A DNA stretch of 18,015 nucleotides from SURF-55 sp040755195. Its GTDB lineage: Bacteria; Bacillota; Desulfotomaculia; Desulfotomaculales; Ammonificaceae. Each line of letters starts with the position of its first letter. The stretch's first letter is position 1. Below are positions 7,200-12,842 of the stretch, in pieces. The notes beneath the pieces were generated by a model that did not search any database, was not told the DNA's origin, and saw nothing but the letters and a program-made list of their open reading frames with translations. Both the position numbers and the translations under genes were made by a program. Location of the stretch: contig JBFMBL010000050.1 of NCBI GenBank assembly GCA_040755195.1, positions 1 to 18,015 on the forward strand, given 5' to 3'.

Positions 7200-7494
7200 T
7201 AGTTGAAAATGTTTTTGCAGGAATAGGAAAAGACGTTACAGTTGCGTTTGGACTTCGGGTCCTGTTGGTTCTCGTCCATAATGCCGACTCATAAAGTTAT
7301 TTTTATAGAAGGGTCCTTTGGGTTCGAGCTTGTTAGTTGGCAGAGCACTAAGGCTTTGGTACAGCCTAAGATTCAACGAAGTATAAGGAATCGCTGTTGG
7401 AATCCCGGCGTGGGTAACAGTGGTTTCTATACGTTTTTTATTCATGGTGAACATAGGTTCATAGGGGTTTAACAACTACGGATAAAAGGGAGGT

Positions 7495-7539
7495 GGTAAG
7501 CGTCCGCCGGGACACCGGTAAACGAGCGGACGGTAAGCG
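7495..7539 (+). other. Stem-loop with three GGTAARCG repeats in the nuo leader
   Basis: CGTCCGC (7501-7507) pairs perfectly with GCGGACG (7526-7532); inside it CCGG-GACA-CCGG forms a second hairpin. GGTAAGCG occurs at 7495-7502 and 7532-7539, flanking the stem, and GGTAAACG at 7517-7524 within the loop. The purine-rich GGGAGGTGG (7488-7496) precedes it but has no start codon at a normal distance. The arrangement suggests a folded RNA element of unknown role. Confidence 0.5.
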
Positions 7540-7616
7540 CGGCACACTACCCAAAGGGTTTAGTTACCCAATGGCAAGAATCACAGCTACCAAAGTTCTC
7601 CGATTTGGACAAACGG

Positions 7617-7666
7617 AAAAGGGGCGGAATATTCTTAAGCCTGATATATTACCCCAAAAGGGGCGG
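7617..7666 (+). repeat. Duplicated AAAAGGGGCGG around a CCCC tract: alternative hairpins
   Basis: AAAAGGGGCGG occurs at 7617-7627 and again at 7656-7666. CCCC at 7652-7655 can pair with the second GGGG (7660-7663, AAAA loop) or with the first (7621-7624), the latter helped by AATAT (7628-7632) pairing with ATATT (7646-7650). The two pairings exclude each other. Whether this is a switch is untested. Confidence 0.5.
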
Positions 7667-7729
7667 TTGATTATCTGAGATTTAACCATGCTCCTTGAAA
7701 CTCAAGGCATAAGCCGCATTCTTTTCCCT

Positions 7730-7737
7730 GGAGGTGG
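7730..7737 (+). promoter_or_regulatory. Strong ribosome binding site that decides the nuoA start
   Basis: GGAGGTGG lies seven bases before an in-frame TTG at 7745. The upstream in-frame ATG at 7688 has only weak purine content before it, and the bases between the two starts form a perfect 6-bp hairpin (7693-7707), which fits untranslated leader better than coding sequence. Confidence 0.7.
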
Positions 7738-7744
7738 AGATTAC

Positions 7745-8104
7745 TTGCATCAGGATTATGCAACCCTGGCTATTTATCCTTTAGTAATAATCGGTTTTAC
7801 AATTTTTGTCCTGACGCTGGCATGGGTTCTCCGGGCCAAGCCACCAAAGACTCCTCTGAAACAGGCTACTTATGAGTCAGGTGTACCGACCCGTGGCGAA
7901 ACGTGGGTACGCTTTCGGGTGGCCTATTACCTGTACGCCCTGGTATTCGTAGTCTTCGATGTGGAGACTATTTTTCTTTATCCTTGGGCTGTGGCCCTTA
8001 ACCGGCTGGGCCTCTTTGCTTTCATTGAAGCCATTATTTTTATCCTAATCCTGCTGGTTGGTTTGGGCTATGCCTGGAAGGAAGGAGCACTCGAATGGAA
8101 GTAG
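7745..8104 (+). CDS. nuoA: NADH-quinone oxidoreductase (complex I) subunit A
   Basis: NuoA is a small membrane subunit beside the quinone-binding region of complex I. The protein has three membrane helices: YATLAIYPLVIIGFTIFV near the N-terminus and two in the C-terminal half. The conserved segments YESGVPTRGETWVRF and YYLYALVFVVFDVETIFLYPWA are present, including the acidic residues of the DVE motif. Translation is placed at TTG 7745, giving 119 residues, the normal length; the frame also opens at ATG 7688, which would add 19 residues (beginning MLLETQG) not typical of the family. It is the first gene of the operon and overlaps nuoB by ten bases. Confidence 0.93.
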   Translation: MHQDYATLAIYPLVIIGFTIFVLTLAWVLRAKPPKTPLKQATYESGVPTRGETWVRFRVAYYLYALVFVVFDVETIFLYPWAVALNRLGLFAFIEAIIFILILLVGLGYAWKEGALEWK

Positions 8105-8682
8105 ATGAAAAGGTAACGGAAAAGAGTGCCGCCGAGGTGCTGGAGAGTCCGGTTGTCTGCGTCCGGGACCATATTCGCCATGAAAACCAGATAGCTTTAA
8201 AGAAGATGGCGGTGGGGCGCAATGCCTTGACGGCCCCACTGGATCTGGTATTGAACTGGGCGCGTATGAGTTCACTTTGGCCTATGACTTTCGGGCTTGC
8301 TTGCTGCGCCATCGAGATGATAGCGACCTCTATGGCGCGTTACGATATCGCCCGGTTTGGTTCTGAAGTCTTCCGCGGCACGCCCCGTCAGGCGGACCTT
8401 ATGATCGTTGCCGGCACGCTGACCAAGAAGATGGCGCCGACTATCCGGCGGCTTTACGAACAGATGTCTTCACCGAAGTATGTGATGGCGATGGGTTCCT
8501 GCGCGATCAGCGGCGGGCCTTTCCGTGATTCATACAGCGTGGTCATGGGTGTGGACGAGGTACTTCCGGTGGATGTATACATTTCCGGGTGTCCGCCCCG
8601 GCCGGAGGCCTTGTTAGAAGGCTTATTGCGGCTGCGGGAGAGGATTATGACGGAATCACGGCAGGTGAGAATACAGGTATGA
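8095..8682 (+). CDS. nuoB: Complex I subunit B, iron-sulfur cluster N2 protein
   Basis: NuoB carries [4Fe-4S] cluster N2, the final electron donor to quinone, and sits at the junction of the peripheral and membrane arms. The four expected ligands are visible: Cys70-Cys71 in FGLACCAIEM, Cys136 in GSCAISGGPF and Cys166 in SGCPPRPEALL. ARYDIARFGSEVFRGTPRQADL is the usual central region, quoted here only by its ends ARYD and RQADL. The roughly 40-residue N-terminus before the conserved core is somewhat long and charged. ATG 8095 has AAGGAG seven bases upstream inside nuoA. The stop overlaps the next start as ATGA at 8679-8682. Confidence 0.96.
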   Translation: MEVDEKVTEKSAAEVLESPVVCVRDHIRHENQIALKKMAVGRNALTAPLDLVLNWARMSSLWPMTFGLACCAIEMIATSMARYDIARFGSEVFRGTPRQADLMIVAGTLTKKMAPTIRRLYEQMSSPKYVMAMGSCAISGGPFRDSYSVVMGVDEVLPVDVYISGCPPRPEALLEGLLRLRERIMTESRQVRIQV

Positions 8683-10337
8683 AAACGAAAGACGCTGAGA
8701 AGAAAAAAGCGGCACTATCAAGGCGTTTCACTGAAGGGGTTACCTTTGAACTTTCTAAGGACGGCGTCCTCGAAGCGGTAGTAGCCCCGCCGCAGGCTGT
8801 AAACGTCCTTCAAACGTTAAAAGAGGAATACGACTACCACCAGCTTCACGATCTCACCGCAGTCGACTACATTAAGGACAACCAAATAACGGTGCTTTAC
8901 AGGTTGATGAACCTTGAAAAACCCGACATGATGGTTGTTAAGGCGCCGCTTGACCGGAGCCAGCCGGAGGTGGCGACGGCTACCGGCGTTTATCCGGCAG
9001 CCAACTGGCTCGAAAGAGAAGTATACGATTATTTCGGGGTCAAGTTCACCGGGCATCCGAATCTTACCCGGATGATGATGTGGGAAGGGTTCGAGGGACA
9101 CCCGTTCAGGAAGGACTTTACGGCGGTCGACCAGTCGCCTCCGAATTATGATCCGTTGGAAACGAGCTACGTTGACTTTACCGAAGGGCCGCTGCAGTTA
9201 ACCGACGTTTCGGGCAACCGTGGAAACGGCAATGGATCTCCGCGCACCTTTATTCTTAATTTCGGGCCTCAGCATCCTTCAACACACGGGGTTTTCCGTG
9301 CCGCAACTGAGCTGGACGGGGAAACGATCGTAGACATGAAACCTATTCTCGGCTACCTGCACCGCGGCCTGGAAAAGATAGTCGAAAACCGCACCTGGGC
9401 CCAGGTGATTCCTTACACCGACCGTACAGATTACCTTGGAGCCATGAACAACAACCACGTATATGTCCTGGCCGTCGAAAAGCTGGCAGGCATCGAGGTG
9501 CCGGTGCGGGCGGAGATCATCCGGGTGATAATGACGGAACTTAACCGAATCAACAGCCACCTCATGATGGTCGGCTGCGTCGGCATGGACTGCGGGGCCA
9601 CTACCCCGATTATGTACATGTGGCGAGAGCGTGAGAAGATAAACGATATGTTTGAAATGGCATGCGGCGGGCGTCTGCTGACCACTTACTTCAGAATTGG
9701 GGGCGTAGCACGCGACCTGCCGGAAGAGTTCGTACCGCGCTTAAGAAAGTTCCTGAAAGAAATGCCCGGCTGGATCGATCAATACAATAACATCCTGAGC
9801 GGCAACGAAATCTTTCAGAAGCGCGTCAAGAGTGTCGGGCATCTAACCCAGGAAATGGCTCTTAAGTACTCGGTTACCGGGCCTATGCTCCGTTCCACCG
9901 GCATTAACTATGACGTGCGTAAGGCCGACCCGTACTCACTTTACAGCAAGTTCGATTTCAAGATACCGCTCGGCAAGAACGGCGACGCATGGGATTTTTA
10001 TTGGCTGCGTATGCTCGAGATATGGCAGAGCTTGCGGATCATCCAACAGGCTCTCGATTATCTGGAAGAGGTCGGTCCGGGTCCTGTTCAGGCAAGGGTG
10101 TCCAAGGTGCTCAAACCTCCGGCGGGTGAGGCTTACGTACACATTGAATCACCTAAAGGTGATCTTGGATGCTACCTTGTCAGTGACGGCGGTACCAATC
10201 CTTACCGCTTCCGGTGGCGGCCCCCGCTCTTTATTAACCTCCAGTCCCTTCCGGAAATGGTCCGGGGGTGGAAGATTGCGGACTTCATTGCCATCTTCGC
10301 CGGGTATGACGCCGTTATGGGCGAAGTTGACCGATAA
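8679..10337 (+). CDS. nuoCD: Fused complex I subunits C and D (NuoCD)
   Basis: One uninterrupted 552-residue frame contains both subunits. Residues 1-155 are NuoC, with LEREVYDYFGVKFTGHP and the GHPFRKDF end motif. Residues about 156-188 are a linker containing a Gly/Asn-rich stretch (GNRGNGNGS). Residues 189-552 are NuoD: NFGPQHPSTHG with quinone-site histidines 199 and 203, LGYLHRGLEKI, RTDYL with quinone-site Tyr252, ELNRINSHL, TGPMLRSTGI and the terminal GEVDR. NuoD helps form the quinone pocket next to cluster N2. The start is ATG 8679, overlapping the nuoB stop; an upstream in-frame start at 8589 lies inside nuoB. Separate nuoC and nuoD are usual outside gammaproteobacteria, so the fusion is noteworthy here. 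Confidence 0.96.
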   Translation: MKTKDAEKKKAALSRRFTEGVTFELSKDGVLEAVVAPPQAVNVLQTLKEEYDYHQLHDLTAVDYIKDNQITVLYRLMNLEKPDMMVVKAPLDRSQPEVATATGVYPAANWLEREVYDYFGVKFTGHPNLTRMMMWEGFEGHPFRKDFTAVDQSPPNYDPLETSYVDFTEGPLQLTDVSGNRGNGNGSPRTFILNFGPQHPSTHGVFRAATELDGETIVDMKPILGYLHRGLEKIVENRTWAQVIPYTDRTDYLGAMNNNHVYVLAVEKLAGIEVPVRAEIIRVIMTELNRINSHLMMVGCVGMDCGATTPIMYMWREREKINDMFEMACGGRLLTTYFRIGGVARDLPEEFVPRLRKFLKEMPGWIDQYNNILSGNEIFQKRVKSVGHLTQEMALKYSVTGPMLRSTGINYDVRKADPYSLYSKFDFKIPLGKNGDAWDFYWLRMLEIWQSLRIIQQALDYLEEVGPGPVQARVSKVLKPPAGEAYVHIESPKGDLGCYLVSDGGTNPYRFRWRPPLFINLQSLPEMVRGWKIADFIAIFAGYDAVMGEVDR

Positions 10338-10379
10338 ATCCAGAACTTGAGCTATTGATGTGGTAAAGGGGTGAAAAGT

Positions 10380-11471
10380 GTGCTGGAAAAAGGTTTAAAC
10401 GCTTACCCGGCAGTCGTCAACTGGCTCGCGGGTTTTATGCCTGACTGGTTGGCTGAAGCACTTTACCGGGTTGGCGCAGGCCTGTTGATCCTGATTATGA
10501 TCGCCACACTGGCGCTGGTATTGGTCTATGCGTTGCGCAAAATAATGGGACACATGCAGTGCCGGCTTGGACCGCGCGTCACCGGCCCGTTCGGCTTGCT
10601 GCAGACGGCAGCGGATGCACTGAAGTTGATGCAAAAGGAAGATATTATCCCGGCCAACGTTGACCGGTTTCTATTTATTATTGCGCCTTACCTGGTTTTC
10701 TTCTCCTGCGGGATGATTTTTATGGTGCTGCCCCTTTCTCCAACCTGGGTATTGAATGACCTGGATGTAGGGGTGCTCTTCTTTGTGGCCTTTGGTTCGT
10801 TGGCGAGCTTCAGCCTTCTGATGGCCGGCTTTAGCTCTAATAACAAGTACGCCCTGATCGGCGGGATGCGGTCGGTCGCGCAGGTGGTGAGCTACGAGGT
10901 GCCGATGGTGCTGTCGCTCCTCGGAGCGGTTATGCTTGCCGGCAGTATCAGCACGCAGCAGATTGTAGTAGCTCAAGAGGGGTTATGGCTCGGTTTTATA
11001 CCGAGGTGGTTTATATTCTTGCAACCACTCGGTTTCGTTATCTATTTCCTTTGCGGTCTTGCAGAGACAGGCCAGACTCCCTTTGACCTTCCTGAAGGGG
11101 AGTCGGAGTTGATTGCCGGCTACCAAAGCGAGTACAGCGGGATGCGCTTCGCCTTATTCTACCTGGCGGAGTTCGGCAACGCCTTTGCAATTTCCGCGAT
11201 GGCAACCACGTTGTTCCTGGGCGGCTGGCACGGCCCGGTAATCTCGTTCTTACCGTGGCTCTGGCCCTTTATATGGTTTATGGTCAAGGCATTGGCTGTA
11301 ACCTTCTGTATGATGTGGGTCCGCAGTACGTGGTTGCGGTTCAGGATCGACCAGATGATGGACTTCGCGTGGAAGATACTGGTCCCGCTGTCGCTGCTCA
11401 ACATCTTTATCAGCGCAGGCGAGGTGGCAATCATCCGGAGCGGTATTATAGCTCGTTGGATTGGTGGGTGA
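10380..11471 (+). CDS. nuoH: Complex I subunit H (membrane subunit of the quinone site)
   Basis: NuoH anchors the peripheral arm and forms the entrance to the quinone chamber. The roughly 363-residue protein has about eight membrane helices. Conserved segments include CRLGPRVTGPFGLLQ, ADALKLMQKED, SYEVPM (171-176), AETGQTPFDLPEGESEL (228-244) and AGYQSEYSGMRFALF; the acidic loop residues thought to couple redox to proton movement are kept. AAAGGGGTGA at 10365-10374 places the start at GTG 10380; another in-frame GTG at 10371 lies inside that ribosome binding site. It follows nuoCD after a 42-base gap with no other feature, and the stop is four bases before nuoI. Confidence 0.96.
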   Translation: MLEKGLNAYPAVVNWLAGFMPDWLAEALYRVGAGLLILIMIATLALVLVYALRKIMGHMQCRLGPRVTGPFGLLQTAADALKLMQKEDIIPANVDRFLFIIAPYLVFFSCGMIFMVLPLSPTWVLNDLDVGVLFFVAFGSLASFSLLMAGFSSNNKYALIGGMRSVAQVVSYEVPMVLSLLGAVMLAGSISTQQIVVAQEGLWLGFIPRWFIFLQPLGFVIYFLCGLAETGQTPFDLPEGESELIAGYQSEYSGMRFALFYLAEFGNAFAISAMATTLFLGGWHGPVISFLPWLWPFIWFMVKALAVTFCMMWVRSTWLRFRIDQMMDFAWKILVPLSLLNIFISAGEVAIIRSGIIARWIGG

Positions 11472-11475
11472 TAAG

Positions 11476-11976
11476 ATGGCGCATGGAATAGGAGCATTAA
11501 AAGGATTGCGGGTAACCCTGGGGGTTTTTTTAACAAAGCCGATCACTATTGAGTACCCGTTCAAGAAAGTTAAGTTTTCACCTGTTTACCGGGGCGGGTT
11601 TGCCTTCCACCCGGACAGGTGCAACGCTTGCAAGTCGTGCCAGAACTCCTGCCCTAACAAGGTGATTACGATCACGGGGGAGCGGGGCGAGGACAAAAAG
11701 ATGCGCCTGGTTAAGTATGAAATGAACCTGAATTATTGCCTGTACTGTGGACTTTGCGTCGAGGCTTGCAACAAGAATGCCATAACCATGACGGACCAGA
11801 TCGACCTGGCGGCTTACGATCGCCGCTTCCTCAAGATGGAGCTTTTCAAAGGGCCTTCTATCGGTCCCGCGGGCGGCTCAGACGCCGGAGGGGACAAGGC
11901 GGCCAAAGCTGCCGGGGGCCCGGCTAAAGCTGGAGGAAGCGCGGCTGAAGAGGGCCAAAGGAAGGTGAGCCAGTAA
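11476..11976 (+). CDS. nuoI: Complex I subunit I, two-[4Fe-4S] ferredoxin-like protein
   Basis: NuoI relays electrons through clusters N6a and N6b to NuoB. The 166-residue protein has the two motifs CNACKSCQNSCP (Cys49, 52, 55, 59) and CLYCGLCVEACN (Cys88, 91, 94, 98). The second lacks the usual proline after the last cysteine. Residues 20-45, with EYPFKKVKFSPVYRG, are the normal membrane-contact region. From about residue 127 a tail of 40 residues rich in Ala, Gly and Lys, with low complexity, has no counterpart in typical NuoI. The start ATG 11476 follows GGTGGGTGA, part of which is the nuoH stop. The stop overlaps the nuoJ start by one base (TAATG). Confidence 0.95.
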   Translation: MAHGIGALKGLRVTLGVFLTKPITIEYPFKKVKFSPVYRGGFAFHPDRCNACKSCQNSCPNKVITITGERGEDKKMRLVKYEMNLNYCLYCGLCVEACNKNAITMTDQIDLAAYDRRFLKMELFKGPSIGPAGGSDAGGDKAAKAAGGPAKAGGSAAEEGQRKVSQ

Positions 11977-12497
11977 TGGATGCAAAAACAGGGATTAATA
12001 TAGCTTTCGCCGTTATGTCGGTCATGATTATCGGCGGAGGTTTAGGTGTGGTGTTCTTCAGGAACATTTTTTACGCGGCGGCGTCAATGGTGGTATGTTT
12101 CCTTGGCGTTTCCGGGATCTACTTCAGCCTTCGGGCAGATTTCCTTGCAGTGATGCAGGTACTGATTTACGTCGGGGCCGTGGCCATTGTGATAGCGTTT
12201 GCCATCATGCTTACACGACGCAGCCGGATGGTAGATACCAACCGGTTTACGGGGAATCTTACCCAAGTGGCTTTAGGCCTTCTCGTTGCCGGTATGCTCG
12301 GGGGTGTTTTGATTCAGTTAGGTATCAACAACCCGTGGAAGATTTCCGGCGAGGCCCTGCCGCCTGATTTAACGCGGTATTTAGGCGAGGCCATGATGAG
12401 CCGGCTGGCGATTCCGTTTGAGATTGCGGCGGTGCTTTTACTTGTAGCCCTGGTGGGCGCTGTGATGGTCGCCCTGGAGGAGGTGCACAAGTCCTGA
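11976..12497 (+). CDS. nuoJ: Complex I subunit J
   Basis: NuoJ is a membrane subunit whose third helix contains a pi-bulge and takes part in coupling. The 173-residue protein shows five hydrophobic helices. The conserved helix-3 region reads DFLAVMQVLIYVGAVAIVIAF, quoted by its ends DFLAVMQ and YVGAVAIVIAF, followed by AIMLTRR. A hydrophilic loop around 100-140 and a C-terminal helix LLLVALVGAVMVALEE complete it. The length is close to other NuoJ proteins of Gram-positive lineages. Start and stop overlap nuoI (TAATG) and nuoK (TGATG), implying coupled translation. Confidence 0.95.
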   Translation: MDAKTGINIAFAVMSVMIIGGGLGVVFFRNIFYAAASMVVCFLGVSGIYFSLRADFLAVMQVLIYVGAVAIVIAFAIMLTRRSRMVDTNRFTGNLTQVALGLLVAGMLGGVLIQLGINNPWKISGEALPPDLTRYLGEAMMSRLAIPFEIAAVLLLVALVGAVMVALEEVHKS

Positions 12498-12805
12498 TGG
12501 TATCACTACCCTGTTATTTCGGAATAAGCACGTTGCTTTTTACGATAGGGTTGTTCGGCGCCCTTACCAAGAGAAACGCAATCGTGGTGTTGATGTGCAT
12601 CGAGCTTATGCTGAACGCGGTTAATATGAACCTGGTGGCATTTTCGAGGTTTATGGATCCGGGGGCGCTGTTAGGCCATCTTTTCGTCATTTTCACAATC
12701 GCCGTGGCCGCTGCGGAAGTGGCGGTCGGCCTTGCGATAGTGATCGTACTCAACCGTCACCGGGATACCGTAAATCTTGACGACTTCACCTGGCTGAAGG
12801 GTTAG
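12497..12805 (+). CDS. nuoK: Complex I subunit K (MrpC-like)
   Basis: NuoK is a three-helix membrane subunit homologous to MrpC of Na+/H+ antiporters. The 102-residue protein carries both conserved membrane glutamates: Glu36 in CIELMLNAVNMNLVAF and Glu73 in AVAAAEVAVGLAIVI, which form part of the charged axis for proton transfer. The length is normal. GGAGGAGGTG, about 11 bases upstream, lies within the end of nuoJ. The gene is followed by a 37-base purine-rich gap before nuoL. Confidence 0.96.
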   Translation: MVSLPCYFGISTLLFTIGLFGALTKRNAIVVLMCIELMLNAVNMNLVAFSRFMDPGALLGHLFVIFTIAVAAAEVAVGLAIVIVLNRHRDTVNLDDFTWLKG

Positions 12806-12842
12806 CCGGGTAGGAAAAAGGAGGAAAGGCGGAAGAGATGCT

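Larger units (their letters stand above)
7206..7744 (+). promoter_or_regulatory. Long, hairpin-rich 5' leader of the nuo operon
   Basis: No convincing protein gene lies here, but many local pairings do. They include AGGCT-N7-AGCCT (7351-7367), GATTC/GAATC (7370-7374 and 7388-7392), CGCTG/CGGCG (7392-7396 and 7406-7410), a 7-bp stem at 7501-7532, TCCG(A)TTT/AAACGGA around the loop GGAC (7599-7617), CCCC-AAAA-GGGG (7652-7663) and CCTTGA-AAC-TCAAGG (7693-7707). No hairpin is followed by a T tract, so it does not look like a terminator-type attenuator. It matches no riboswitch family I can name. Transcription as one RNA depends on the predicted promoter at 7171-7199. Confidence 0.5.

Noticed and set aside
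7319..7410. Intact tRNA gene
   Set aside because: D-arm-like and anticodon-like parts are visible, but there is no T-arm with the usual TTC sequence, no pairing acceptor stem and the spacing is wrong, so it is listed only as an observation.
7236..7475. Open frames of about 76-80 codons on both strands in the same place upstream of nuo
   Set aside because: They overlap each other almost completely, neither has a convincing ribosome binding site, and neither shows a recognisable domain. The region has several RNA-like hairpins and follows a promoter, so it is better explained as leader.
7481..7600. T-box, cobalamin or c-di-GMP riboswitch
   Set aside because: The GGGAGGTGGTAAGCG stretch recalls a T-box only loosely and lacks the conserved antiterminator sequence. 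No conserved core of the other classes was found.
7605..7633. Second nuo promoter inside the leader (TTGGAC, 17 bases, AATATT)
   Set aside because: Spacing is right but the -10 hexamer is a poor match and the bases are part of hairpins; the promoter at 7171-7199 is much better.
7493..7678. 61-codon + strand frame just before nuoA, following GGGAGGTGG
   Set aside because: Its GTG start is part of the purine-rich site rather than downstream of it, the next codons offer no start at a normal distance, and the product resembles nothing known. The sequence is dominated by hairpins and repeats.
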